Shown here: one piece after another, positions 37,155 to 46,466 of the stretch
How the letters are laid out: every line of letters starts with the position of its first letter
How positions within the stretch are numbered: position 1 is the first letter of the stretch
DNA from: Mariprofundus sp. KV
GTDB lineage: Bacteria; Pseudomonadota; Zetaproteobacteria; Mariprofundales; Mariprofundaceae
Direction of reading: 5' to 3'
Assembly (NCBI RefSeq): GCF_013387475.1
Contig: NZ_VWNB01000004.1
Span: forward strand, 1-64,000
DNA length: 64,000 bases
The notes under the pieces: generated by a model
What the model was told of the DNA's origin: nothing
The model's database searches: none
Seen by the model: the letters and a program-made list of their open reading frames with translations, nothing else
Position numbers and translations under genes: made by a program

Positions 37155-37564
37155 TGGCTTCTACCATGCAAGTGCTGGTCGCTACGGCTGAGCGTGAAGT
37201 CTATCGTGGCGAAGCTGAGTTTCTTGTTGCACCCGGTGCAGCTGGTGAACTCGGTATTCTGCCTAAGCATAGTCCTCTGCTCAGTGCCCTGACCACCGGT
37301 GAACTCCGCATCACTAATGGCGATCATGTTGATGAGGTGTTCGTTTCAGGCGGCTACATGGAAGTGCAGCCTGATATGATTACAATTCTCTCTGACTCTG
37401 CAGAGCGTGCTTCAGATATTGATGAAGCGGCCGCTGTTGAAGCTGAGCGTAAAGCCAAAGAGGTTCTCGATACGAAGAAAGACGATATCGATTACGCTGC
37501 TGCTGAAGCTGAGCTTGCCATGATGACTGCACGTCTGATCTGGCTGAAGAAGAAAAAGAAATAA
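37154..37564 (+). CDS. atpC: F1Fo ATP synthase subunit epsilon
   Basis: 136 residues. An N-terminal beta-sandwich (VATAEREVYRGEAEFLVAPGAAGELGILP) and a C-terminal two-helix region that can inhibit hydrolysis. The tail ends in a lysine run. Last gene of the atp operon, followed by a strong terminator. Confidence 0.95.
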
Positions 37565-37584
37565 TATTGCGATCAAACGATCTT

Positions 37585-37613
37585 AAAGGGCTGCACATTG
37601 TGCGGCCCTTTTT
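37585..37613 (+). terminator. atp operon terminator
   Basis: AAAGGGC and GCACA/TGTGC-type arms form a long hairpin (AAAGGGC...GCCCTTT) with an ATT loop, followed by a T run. Confidence 0.9.
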
Positions 37614-37704
37614 CGTTGTAAACGAATAATCCTGTACCTTTTATTTTGATCTCTACAGGTTGCTGCCTTATCGTTAGCGGCCACTATTCTATCGGAGGAA
37701 TTTT

Positions 37705-39102
37705 ATGAGCAATCTCCACTATCCTGATTTACAGGTTTGTGTGTTGGCCGCGGGTAAAGGCAAGCGTATGCGTTCCAATCTGCCGAAGGTACTGCACAAG
37801 GTTCTGGGCAGGGCGATGATTGATCATGTGTTGCATACGGTTGAAGCGTTGCGTCCCAAAGCTATAGCTATGGTGACCGGTCATGCCTCCGAGATGGTAA
37901 GGGCACACGTCGGTCAACCGGTTAACCTGGACTGGGTGATTCAGGACAAGCAGCTCGGTACAGGCCATGCCGTCAAACAGTGCGAGAAGGTGATTCGCGA
38001 TGTTCGTGATGTGCTGATTGTCTGTGGCGATACACCTCTGTTGAGTGTGGAGACGCTGGCCCGGCTGGTAGATGAACACAGGGCGGCCAATACCGATGTG
38101 ACGGTTCTTACTGCCAAGCCTGAGAATCCTTTCGGTTATGGCCGCATTGTTCGAGATGGCAATGGTAACGTGACCAGTATTGTTGAACAGAAAGATGCTA
38201 CTGATGAGCAGCGACTGATTGGAGAAGTGAGCAGTGGTATCTACTGTGTTCGCCATGAAGTGCTGTTTGATCTGTTGCATGCCATAGGTAACAGCAATGC
38301 CCAGGAGGAGTATTACCTGCCGGATATTGTGCCGCTGGCTCTGCATGCCGGGCAGTCGGTGGCTGCCATTGCTATGAATGATTCAGATGAGATGGTGGGC
38401 GTAAATGATCGTGTAGATCTGGCGCATGTCGAAGGGCTGATGCAGAAACGAATTATTGAAGAGTGGCAGCGTAGAGGCGTGACAATTGAGAAGCCGGATA
38501 CTGTGCGTATCGAGGCCGGTGTGAAGATTGGCATTGATACAGTGATTCAGGCCGGCTGCTATCTGATTGGCACAACCCATGTTGGCGACGAGTGCAGGGT
38601 TGGCCCTAATGCGGTTCTGGTCAATGCATGGCTTGATGATCGCGTCAATGTGTTTGCCTTCAGTCACATCCATGGCGCCAGCGTCGGCTCTGATGCCATT
38701 ATCGGCCCTTATGCCCGCCTGCGTCCGGAAGCGCAGCTTGATGAAGAGGTGCACATCGGTAATTTTGTTGAGATCAAGAAATCGGTCATTGGACGTGGCA
38801 GTAAAGTGAACCATCTCAGTTATATCGGTGATACTGTGATGGGTTCAGCATGTAATGTCGGTGCCGGAACGATTACCTGTAACTATGATGGTGCTAACAA
38901 GTTTGTGACTGAGATTGGCAACAATGTCTTTATTGGTTCTGATACCCAGTTGGTTGCGCCAGTGAAGGTGGCTGATGATGCAACCATTGGTGCTGGCAGT
39001 ACGATTACGCGCAATGTGGCAGCCGGTGGGCTGACGCTCTCTGAACGCAATGCTCAGAAGTATGCTGCAGGCTGGAAACGTCCCCAGAAAGATCGCAACT
39101 GA
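37705..39102 (+). CDS. glmU: bifunctional GlmU
   Basis: 465 residues. It acetylates glucosamine-1-phosphate and then makes UDP-GlcNAc for murein and LPS. The uridyltransferase domain has LAAGKGKRMRSNLPKVLH (near 12-29), QLGTGHAV and CGDTPLL. The C-terminal left-handed beta-helix carries the acetyltransferase, with IGNFVEIKKS, NHLSYIGD and GAGTITCNYDG. GGAGGAA precedes the ATG. It overlaps glmS by one base. Confidence 0.97.
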   Translation: MSNLHYPDLQVCVLAAGKGKRMRSNLPKVLHKVLGRAMIDHVLHTVEALRPKAIAMVTGHASEMVRAHVGQPVNLDWVIQDKQLGTGHAVKQCEKVIRDVRDVLIVCGDTPLLSVETLARLVDEHRAANTDVTVLTAKPENPFGYGRIVRDGNGNVTSIVEQKDATDEQRLIGEVSSGIYCVRHEVLFDLLHAIGNSNAQEEYYLPDIVPLALHAGQSVAAIAMNDSDEMVGVNDRVDLAHVEGLMQKRIIEEWQRRGVTIEKPDTVRIEAGVKIGIDTVIQAGCYLIGTTHVGDECRVGPNAVLVNAWLDDRVNVFAFSHIHGASVGSDAIIGPYARLRPEAQLDEEVHIGNFVEIKKSVIGRGSKVNHLSYIGDTVMGSACNVGAGTITCNYDGANKFVTEIGNNVFIGSDTQLVAPVKVADDATIGAGSTITRNVAAGGLTLSERNAQKYAAGWKRPQKDRN

Positions 39103-40928
39103 TGTGTGGCATTGTTGGAGCTATTGCAAAGAGAAACGTGCTTCCCACCCTTATGGATGGGCTGCAGCGGCTCGAGTATCGTGGTTATGACTCTGCCGGT
39201 GTTGCCATCAGGGATGCGGCTGGAGAGCTGAAACGTTTTCGTTCTCTCGGTAAGGTAAAAGCCCTGAAAGCACTGGTAGATCAGTCGGATATCGTTGGCG
39301 ATCTCGGCATTGCCCACACCCGCTGGGCGACGCACGGGGCACCGGCAGAGCGTAATGCCCATCCGCATATGAGTGGTGTCAGGGTTGCGGTTGTTCATAA
39401 CGGAATTATTGAAAATCATGCAGTCTTACGTGACGCCCTGATAGCCAAGGGGTACACATTCACATCAGAAACCGATACCGAAGTCATTGCCCATCTGATG
39501 GCGGATAAACTTGAGTCGGGCAGGGATCTGTTTGCAGCAGTTGTAGAGACTGCTGCTGAACTTGATGGTGCCTACGCCCTTGCTGCCGCCAGTCCGGAGG
39601 ATGCTGATCGTATTGTTGTGACCCGAGAAGGGAGCCCGCTGGTGATTGGCGTGGGCGATGGCGAACACTTTATTGCATCTGATGTTGCCGCTCTGCTTCC
39701 GGTGACACGCAGTTTTATCTTCCTTGAAGAGGGGGATGTGGCTGAGGTGCGTCGTGATGGCGTTACCATTTTCACCCGCGATGGTGAGCAGGTTATGCGT
39801 CCGGTTAAAACCTCTGAACTATCCAGTGAAAGCGTTGATAAGGGGCCGTACGCGCATTATATGCTCAAGGAGATCTATGAGCAGCCCGGTGTGGTCTCTG
39901 AGACGCTGGAGGGGCGTATTCATAAAGGGCGTCTGCTTGAGGCAAGCTTCGGCCATGAAACTACGGCGCTACTGGATAAGACCAAACATGTTCAGATTGT
40001 TGCCTGTGGCACCAGCTATCATGCCGGTCTTGTTGCACGCTACTGGTTGGAAGAGATTGGTATTCCTTGCAGCGTCGAAGTGGCCAGTGAATACCGCTAC
40101 CGCAAGGTGGTGGTACCGGAAAATTCACTTCTGATTACCATTTCGCAGTCGGGTGAAACCGCTGACACCCTGGCAGCACTGCGTGACAGTCGTTCAAATG
40201 GCTATATTGGCAGCCTCACCGTCTGCAATGTGCCGGAGAGCTCCCTTGTGCGGGAATCGGATGTCTGCTTTATGACCCGTGCCGGTACTGAGATTGGTGT
40301 GGCCTCCACCAAGGCATTTACCACGCAGCTGGTGGCGCTACGCCTGCTGATGATCGCACTTGCCCGTCGCAAGGGTCTGTCATCGGATGCCGAAGAGGTG
40401 ATGGTCAACGAGCTGCACTCGCTGCCAAGGCAGATTGAGGTGGTTCTGCAACTGGGCGACTCTATAAAAGCGATGGCCGAGGGTTTTGCCGATAAGCATA
40501 ACGCCCTGTTTCTCGGGCGTGGTGCCTTCTATCCGGTTGCCATGGAGGGGGCGCTTAAGCTCAAAGAGATCTCCTACATCCATGCCGAAGCCTACCCTGC
40601 CGGAGAGCTCAAGCATGGCCCGCTCGCACTTGTTGATGAGAGTATGCCGGTGGTCTGCGCACTTCCCGATGATCCGCTGCTGGAGAAGGTGCTCTCAAAT
40701 CTTCAGGAGGTGCGCGCGCGTGGTGGTGAGCTGTTCCTCTTCTCTGATCACAAGGTCGAAATCGGACTGGATCACTACCAGAACCTTACTCTTTCAGATA
40801 TCTATCCGGGCACAGCACCCATCGTCTACAGTATTCCGCTGCAGTTGCTGGCTTATCATGTTGCTGTGCTTAAAGGCACCGATGTTGACCAGCCGCGCAA
40901 TCTCGCGAAATCGGTTACTGTCGAATAG
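39102..40928 (+). CDS. glmS: glucosamine-6-phosphate synthase
   Basis: 608 residues. An N-terminal class II amidotransferase with catalytic Cys after Met (MCGIVG) and GYDSAGVA, then two SIS domains (ACGTSYHAG, ISQSGETADT) and the conserved C-terminal DQPRNLAKSVTVE. It makes glucosamine-6-phosphate for the UDP-GlcNAc pathway and pairs functionally with GlmU upstream. Confidence 0.97.
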   Translation: MCGIVGAIAKRNVLPTLMDGLQRLEYRGYDSAGVAIRDAAGELKRFRSLGKVKALKALVDQSDIVGDLGIAHTRWATHGAPAERNAHPHMSGVRVAVVHNGIIENHAVLRDALIAKGYTFTSETDTEVIAHLMADKLESGRDLFAAVVETAAELDGAYALAAASPEDADRIVVTREGSPLVIGVGDGEHFIASDVAALLPVTRSFIFLEEGDVAEVRRDGVTIFTRDGEQVMRPVKTSELSSESVDKGPYAHYMLKEIYEQPGVVSETLEGRIHKGRLLEASFGHETTALLDKTKHVQIVACGTSYHAGLVARYWLEEIGIPCSVEVASEYRYRKVVVPENSLLITISQSGETADTLAALRDSRSNGYIGSLTVCNVPESSLVRESDVCFMTRAGTEIGVASTKAFTTQLVALRLLMIALARRKGLSSDAEEVMVNELHSLPRQIEVVLQLGDSIKAMAEGFADKHNALFLGRGAFYPVAMEGALKLKEISYIHAEAYPAGELKHGPLALVDESMPVVCALPDDPLLEKVLSNLQEVRARGGELFLFSDHKVEIGLDHYQNLTLSDIYPGTAPIVYSIPLQLLAYHVAVLKGTDVDQPRNLAKSVTVE

Positions 40929-40996
40929 AGCATCCAAAAACGAGAGTTACAATTGTCTCAATGGTTTATCGGTTTTGTGGACAGCTATAAGTCCTG

Positions 40997-42334
40997 CTAC
41001 ATGCCCGCATCCAGCATCCACGAGAGGGCGGCGGCAATGCCGAGAAAGGACATAAAGCCGGCGATATCAGTGACTGTAGTCAGGATGATTGAGGATGAGA
41101 GCGCCGGATCCTGTCCCATGCGCTTAAGAATGATAGGCACCAGAGCGCCGGCAATGGCAGCCAGTGTCATGGATGAGATCATGGCCAGAGCAATAATCAA
41201 TGCCAGTCCGTAACTATGACTCCAGAGCAGCACTCCGAGACCGCAGGTGATAGCGATGGCAATGCCGTTGATGACCGCAGCCCCGGCCTCTTTCATGGTG
41301 ACCCGCAGCCAGTGCCTGATGGTGATCTCGCGCAGGGTCAGGCCGCGCATGGTAACGGCCAGCGCCTGTGCACCGGTGTTGCCGGACTGACCGGCGGCAA
41401 TTGGTAGCAGGATAGCCAGGGCAGTATATTTGGCGATGGTATCTTCAAACATACCGACAACCGCAGCAGCCATAAATGCCGTGAGCAGATTAATCTGCAG
41501 CCAGGGCTGGCGCTTTTTCACGGCAAACCATGCGCTGGAGAGGGCTCGTTCGTCCTTGCTTACACCCACCATCGTCTGCATGTCGGAGGCGATATCTTCC
41601 TGCAGGGTATCCATCAGGCTGCTGCCGTGAATGATGCCGAGCAGGTGGGCGTTGGCATCAATGACCGGGATCGTATCAAGATGAAATTTTTTCACCTTCT
41701 CAACCACTTCATCCTTAGGGTCGAGCGCCTGCACAAATGTCAGCACGGGAAGGGAGAGTGATGCGAGTTTTTGCCGACCACTGGCCAGCGCCAGTCGCTG
41801 GATATCCACCTGGCCGTGCAGATGCATATCGTCATCCAGCAGATAGAGGTGGTGCAACGCCTCAATCTGCTGATTACGCAGCTGGTTGAGAGCATCCTCC
41901 ACGCTGATGTTTTCGTTGAAGGCAATAATATGGGTATCCATCAGCCTGCCAGCCGCATTCTCGGGGTAGCTGAGCATCTCCTTCAGCTCCCAGACCACAG
42001 ATGCTTCCATCAGCGAGAAAAGTAACTGCTGCTTCTGCTCGTCCAGACGGCTGATCAATGTGGCAGCAGGGCCGGCATCGAGTGCCATCAGTAGCTCAGC
42101 TGCCGTTTTGTCCGGCAACTCTTTGAGTAGTGCGTCGGCCACTCCGGGAGCGAGATTGGACCAGAGACGCTCCAGTATATGAACGGGCTGCTCACCAATG
42201 CTCTCAATGGCCTCGGCGGCGCTCATTGTTTCGATCCTGCGCGCCGCGTCCTTGGGGAAGTCGAGCAGGAATGCCCTGTTCAGAATCTCCAGCGGATTAT
42301 GGGTCTGTATGGTATCTGCAGTTGCCATTGTCAT
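40997..42334 (-). CDS. mgtE: MgtE-type magnesium channel
   Basis: 445 residues. An N-terminal helical superhelix domain, CBS pair (about 130-250) and a five-helix channel. Pore signature segments are PIAAGQSGNTGAQALAV and the C-terminal TTVTDIAGFMSFLG with the conserved Asp. Gating is by cytosolic Mg2+. It is last in a leftward operon after the membrane-less MgtE paralogue, overlapping it by 4 bp, and is expected to be under the ECF-type promoter at 45419-45448. Confidence 0.93.
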   Translation of the reverse strand: MTMATADTIQTHNPLEILNRAFLLDFPKDAARRIETMSAAEAIESIGEQPVHILERLWSNLAPGVADALLKELPDKTAAELLMALDAGPAATLISRLDEQKQQLLFSLMEASVVWELKEMLSYPENAAGRLMDTHIIAFNENISVEDALNQLRNQQIEALHHLYLLDDDMHLHGQVDIQRLALASGRQKLASLSLPVLTFVQALDPKDEVVEKVKKFHLDTIPVIDANAHLLGIIHGSSLMDTLQEDIASDMQTMVGVSKDERALSSAWFAVKKRQPWLQINLLTAFMAAAVVGMFEDTIAKYTALAILLPIAAGQSGNTGAQALAVTMRGLTLREITIRHWLRVTMKEAGAAVINGIAIAITCGLGVLLWSHSYGLALIIALAMISSMTLAAIAGALVPIILKRMGQDPALSSSIILTTVTDIAGFMSFLGIAAALSWMLDAGM

Positions 42335-43170
42335 GACCTCCCTCTGCTTTCCATGCCGATCAGATCACCGGCGGCGCCAAACAGGGCAAGCAGACTTCCT
42401 CCATATATTTCCAGCATGGAAGAGAGTGGATCAGCCCCCTGAGGCACATCAATATGTGTATCCAGTTGCTCCATGCCCTTGCGCAGGTCGACATGCCTGA
42501 TGCAGCCGACAAGTTGTTGGTGGCGGTTGATTACCGGCAGGGTGTCAGCCATCAGCCAGCCTTGATGATCTCCGGCTGCGATCAGATTGGTGCGACCGGA
42601 GATAGGCTCCGGAGTCGGGCGCATTACTGCCGTGACAGATGTTTCAGTGCTGCTGCGAAGTAGCTGGGTGAGTGTTACGACACCCTGAATATGGCCGCTA
42701 CGATCCACCACGTAGATTACATCAGCATTCGCTTGGTTATCGGCAATTCTTGTCAGAGCTGTAGTGACGGTACATTCGGCTGGTAGTGTTGCAGTCTCTA
42801 CCAGCATCCATGCACCTACCTGGTCATCGGAATAGTCCAGTAGCAACTTGCAGCTGAGACTGTTTTTTTCACTGAGTAAACCGAGCAGTGTTTCTCTCAA
42901 TAGCGGTGTCAGATGTCGAAGCACAGCCGCCGCCATGCTTATCTCCATGCGGGATAAAAATCCTGCCGCCAGTTCTGCTTCCAGATGAGTGCAGAGCTTT
43001 GCCGTATATTGCGGCAGCATTTTTTCCAGCACAGGGGCAGCATAGCCGGGCGGCACATCTGCCAGAAAGAGAGCCACTTCCTGCATCGGTTGCTGTTCCA
43101 GTAGCGCGGCTGCTGAATGGGGATGCGACTGCAGAAATGCCAGAGCCAGGTCCGCTTTTTTAGCTGTCAT
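42331..43170 (-). CDS. MgtE-like cytosolic sensor domains without a channel
   Basis: 279 residues from ATG 43170, overlapping the preceding channel gene. The N-terminal helical domain (APVLEKMLPQYTAKL, AAAVLRHLTP) and two CBS-like segments (DVIYVVDRSGHIQGVVTLTQL and DTLPVINRHQQLVGCIRHVDL) match the soluble half of MgtE. It ends where the membrane domain would begin. It could form hetero-oligomers with MgtE or report Mg2+ or nucleotide status. No frameshift to a lost channel domain is visible, since the next gene is a full MgtE. Confidence 0.8.
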   Translation of the reverse strand: MTAKKADLALAFLQSHPHSAAALLEQQPMQEVALFLADVPPGYAAPVLEKMLPQYTAKLCTHLEAELAAGFLSRMEISMAAAVLRHLTPLLRETLLGLLSEKNSLSCKLLLDYSDDQVGAWMLVETATLPAECTVTTALTRIADNQANADVIYVVDRSGHIQGVVTLTQLLRSSTETSVTAVMRPTPEPISGRTNLIAAGDHQGWLMADTLPVINRHQQLVGCIRHVDLRKGMEQLDTHIDVPQGADPLSSMLEIYGGSLLALFGAAGDLIGMESRGRS

Positions 43171-44023
43171 GACGGGCCTCTTGCCGGTTGGCAGATGCAG
43201 CCATGAAGCTGCTTGCCTGCTCAAGGAACAGCTTGGCCGGCACAACAGTTCGGCCAGCTTCGGTCTCCAGACAAACTGTCGTACGCGTCACTTCTGTGAC
43301 GATGCCTTCGAACTGACCAACGGTCATAGTCTCTCCCAGACGGCATTGCTGACGCAATTGCTGGGAGCCAATGACATTGGCAATCAGTGTTTTAGCCCCC
43401 AGTCCGAAGGCGAGTGCCGCACCGGCCAGCAGGATGCCAACAATAACAAGGGTGATACTGGTCAGGAACTGGACATTGATACCTATCTGCTCGACACCGA
43501 TGACAATGGCGGTAAACAGAATAGCGATCTGCACAAGCCTGGATAACAGATCGAAGTGCTCAACACCGGCAGATGCGGCGGCAGTGGAAATGATCGTGCG
43601 CGCACTGTTGGACAGAAGAATGCCGCCCAGCACGATGGCAATACCTGCGATCAGGTTGGGCAGGTAGGTGATGACACCATCCATCCAGCCGGAAAACATT
43701 TTCCAGCCCAGCATGTTTGCGGTGGCGGCGATAAAGAAGAGCATGACAGTCCAGAAGACGGCTTTGCTGATAATCAGGATGGAGGTTCGCTGCATGCGAG
43801 CCTGTTTGGCATTGCCGGATTTGCTGCCCCTCTTGAACAGCAGGTCGATGCCGCCAACCACTCTTTTGGTGGCTGCAGCCAGCAGATAGGCTACGAGCCA
43901 TCCTGCAGCCAGTAGCGCTATACCGGCAATCACCTGAGGAGCCTGTTCAACAAACTGACCGGCAAAATTTTCGAAAGTGCTGCTGACTGACTCCTGCCAG
44001 TTTAATCCACCGTTTTCACTCAT
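43160..44023 (-). CDS. small-conductance mechanosensitive channel-like protein
   Basis: 287 residues. Four to five hydrophobic helices, including LPNLIAGIAIVLGGILLSNSARTI, typical of the conserved TM-helix repeat seen in MscS-related proteins. Then a glycine-rich pore-like helix (LAGAALAFGLGAKTLIANVI) and a short beta domain. The large MscS C-terminal cage is absent. It probably responds to membrane tension. A paralogue lies at 51634-52470 in the other arm of the putative regulon. Confidence 0.82.
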   Translation of the reverse strand: MSENGGLNWQESVSSTFENFAGQFVEQAPQVIAGIALLAAGWLVAYLLAAATKRVVGGIDLLFKRGSKSGNAKQARMQRTSILIISKAVFWTVMLFFIAATANMLGWKMFSGWMDGVITYLPNLIAGIAIVLGGILLSNSARTIISTAAASAGVEHFDLLSRLVQIAILFTAIVIGVEQIGINVQFLTSITLVIVGILLAGAALAFGLGAKTLIANVIGSQQLRQQCRLGETMTVGQFEGIVTEVTRTTVCLETEAGRTVVPAKLFLEQASSFMAASANRQEARHDS

Positions 44024-44038
44024 ATTTATTCTCCCTGA

Positions 44039-45382
44039 TTAACTGTTGTTGCTACCTGATGTCCCTGTCTCATCTGATTCACTAGTATGCTCATTGCGCT
44101 GCAACGAAGCACGCTCTACATATCTGCCTGAAACCTCTTCCACGAGGAGGGTAAACTCACCTTCATGAAGTTTGTCTCCAACCACAGGCAGGCGACCCAG
44201 GCGCTGCATGAACAGCCCTGAAATGGTATTGGCCTCAGTCGCTTCAGCCGGGGTGAATGAGGTTTTCTTGGAGAGCTGGGCAATAGAGACCAGTCCATGT
44301 GCGACCCACGCGCCTTCTGCGCTCTGCTCAATAGGGAATTCAGACACCTCCTCATCGAGTTCATCAGCGATTTCGCCGACAATCTCCTCAAGCAGGTCTT
44401 CCATGGTGATCATACCTGCAACAGCGCCATATTCGTCGGTAACGATGACCATATGCGTACGGTTGTTGCGCATCGACTCAAATAGCTCGCTGGCCGACAT
44501 CAGTTCAGGTACAAACGGTGCCTCGCGGCAGTAGTCGGCAAGGTTCAGATCTTGCGGCTGTTTGCCTGCCAGCATGTCATTGATCAGATCCTTGACCAGC
44601 ATGACACCGACCAGATGGTTGATCTCTCCGTTGACCACTGGAAAACGGGAGTGCCGTGTTTCCACGATTCTGGCGATACTGTCTTGAATCGGATCTTGCA
44701 GGTCGAGATAATCCACCTTGGTGACCGGCACCATAACATTGCGCGCAATACCGCGATCAAAAGCGAACATGTTGCTCAACATCTCCGCTTTATCCTCAAG
44801 CAGTTCTCCATGATTACGAGAAACGTCCACCAGACTTTTCAACTCATCATGACTGAACACCTCCTCATGTGTTGCCTCAGGCACCTTGAACAGTCCGAGA
44901 ATTCCATTGGTGGCCGACTTGAGCATGATATTCAGCGGCAGCATCAGCAGATAGAAGGCGTGCAGCGGGTAGGCAAACCACATCGAAACAGGTTCGGGAT
45001 TGCGGATGGCGAAGGTCTTGGGTACCTGTTCGCCGACGACAATATGCAGGGATGAGAAGAGTATGAATCCGAACAGAAATGAGATGGTATGGATGCTCTC
45101 TTCAGAAAGTGGCAGCTGCGCAAACAGCGGCGCCATTAGTGCCTCAACAGCCGGTTCACCGACCCAGCCCAATCCCAATGAGGCCATGGTGATGCCCAGC
45201 TGACAGGCTGCCAGATAGTTATCCATACTCTTCTGAATGGTCATCGCCATAATGGCTGAGCGCACGCCGTTGGCCGCAAGGGTCTCCATGCGCACGCCTC
45301 TGGCTTTGACCAGTGCGAATTCGGTAGCCACGAAAAAGGCATTGGCAAACAGCAGCGCAGTAATTATCAGTATATCAGTCAT
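44039..45382 (-). CDS. CorC/HlyC-family CNNM-CBS transporter
   Basis: 447 residues from ATG 45382; GTG 45394 is an alternative. The N-terminal CNNM/DUF21 membrane domain (about 1-190) has NAFFVATEFALVKARGVRME and ASLGLGWVGEPAVEAL. Then two CBS domains with VMVPVTKVDYLDLQD and THMVIVTDEYGAVAGMITMEDLLEEIVGEI, and a C-terminal CorC_HlyC domain. The family is linked to Mg2+ or Co2+ efflux. First gene of the leftward operon, ahead of the MscS-like and MgtE genes. Confidence 0.9.
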   Translation of the reverse strand: MTDILIITALLFANAFFVATEFALVKARGVRMETLAANGVRSAIMAMTIQKSMDNYLAACQLGITMASLGLGWVGEPAVEALMAPLFAQLPLSEESIHTISFLFGFILFSSLHIVVGEQVPKTFAIRNPEPVSMWFAYPLHAFYLLMLPLNIMLKSATNGILGLFKVPEATHEEVFSHDELKSLVDVSRNHGELLEDKAEMLSNMFAFDRGIARNVMVPVTKVDYLDLQDPIQDSIARIVETRHSRFPVVNGEINHLVGVMLVKDLINDMLAGKQPQDLNLADYCREAPFVPELMSASELFESMRNNRTHMVIVTDEYGAVAGMITMEDLLEEIVGEIADELDEEVSEFPIEQSAEGAWVAHGLVSIAQLSKKTSFTPAEATEANTISGLFMQRLGRLPVVGDKLHEGEFTLLVEEVSGRYVERASLQRNEHTSESDETGTSGSNNS

Positions 45383-45418
45383 CAGTAAATGCACCTTTGG
45401 TTTTTCTCATAAAGAAGA

Positions 45419-45448
45419 TAAGACGCTGGGCAGAGACTTTTGGTCACA
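45419..45448 (-). promoter_or_regulatory. ECF-type promoter, corC operon
   Basis: On the minus strand TGTGAC (45443-45448), 17 bp, CGTCTTA (45419-45425), about 37 bp upstream of the corC ATG. It is one of four sites of identical design. Confidence 0.75.
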
Positions 45449-45465
45449 ATTGATTGTAAAACGGG

Positions 45466-45495
45466 TGTGACCTTTTGCTACTTGAGGGCGTCTTA
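45466..45495 (+). promoter_or_regulatory. ECF-type promoter, rimK operon
   Basis: TGTGAC (45466-45471), 17 bp, CGTCTTA (45489-45495), about 65 bp upstream of rimK. It is back to back with the corC promoter, so the two -35 elements form the inverted repeat GGTCACA...TGTGACC. Confidence 0.75.
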
Positions 45496-45560
45496 CTAAT
45501 TAACGAAAGCGTCACTTTCCGGTCAGGTAGCATCTTGCTAAGGGCGCAAAAGGGGATCAT

Positions 45561-46466
45561 ATGAAAATCGCAATTCTTTCAAGGAACGCAAAACTCTACT
45601 CAACCAGACGGCTGGTTGAGGCCGCCAAACAACGCGGCCATGAGGTGCAGGTACTGGATCATCTACGCTGCTACATGAATATCACCTCGATGAAACCATC
45701 GATTCACTACAAAGGAGTCAATCTGGAGGGTTTTGATGCAGTGATTCCGCGTATCGGTGCATCCGTAACATTTTATGGTACAGCAGTACTGCGGCAGTTT
45801 GAGATGATGGGTGTCTATCCATTGAACGAATCGGTCGCCATATCCCGTTCGCGCGACAAGCTGCGTTCGGTACAGCTGCTGGCGCGCAAGGGCATTGGTC
45901 TGCCGGTTACCGGTTTTGCCCGTAACCCTGATGATATTGGAGACCTGCTGAATTCTGTGGGTGGTGATCAGTTTGTCATCAAGCTGCTGGAAGGCACTCA
46001 GGGGATCGGCGTGGTGCTGGCTGAAAACAAGAAAGCTGCAGAGAGTGTGATTGAGGCCTTCTTTGGCCTGAATGCCAATATTCTGGTGCAGGAGTTTATC
46101 AAGGAGGCCGGCGGTGCTGATATTCGCTGCCTGGTTGTCGATGGTAAGGTTGTGGCAGCCATGAAACGGCAGGGCAAGGAGGGTGAATTCCGCTCCAACC
46201 TGCATCGTGGCGGCTCTGCCGAGGTGGTACGCATTACCCCTGAAGAGCGTTCCACCGCAGTACGTGCAGCGTCTATCATGGGGCTTAATGTGGCCGGTGT
46301 TGATCTGCTGCGTTCTAATCATGGACCTGTTGTGATGGAGGTGAACTCATCGCCGGGACTGGAAGGTATTGAGGGTGCGACTGGCAAGGATATTGCCGGT
46401 TTAATCATTGCCTGTATTGAGAAGAACGCCAAAAATGGCAACACCAAAACCAAAGGTCAGGGATGA
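45561..46466 (+). CDS. rimK: RimK-family ATP-grasp ligase
   Basis: 301 residues, the length of E. coli RimK, which adds glutamates to the C-terminus of ribosomal protein S6. The N-terminal [21 protein letters not shown]-grasp segments [18 protein letters not shown] and LVQEFI, and metal-binding [14 protein letters not shown] are strong. Stress-linked modification of ribosomes is a family theme. It is followed, with ATGA overlap, by an aspartoacylase-like hydrolase. Confidence 0.92.
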   Translation: MKIAILSRNAKLYSTRRLVEAAKQRGHEVQVLDHLRCYMNITSMKPSIHYKGVNLEGFDAVIPRIGASVTFYGTAVLRQFEMMGVYPLNESVAISRSRDKLRSVQLLARKGIGLPVTGFARNPDDIGDLLNSVGGDQFVIKLLEGTQGIGVVLAENKKAAESVIEAFFGLNANILVQEFIKEAGGADIRCLVVDGKVVAAMKRQGKEGEFRSNLHRGGSAEVVRITPEERSTAVRAASIMGLNVAGVDLLRSNHGPVVMEVNSSPGLEGIEGATGKDIAGLIIACIEKNAKNGNTKTKGQG

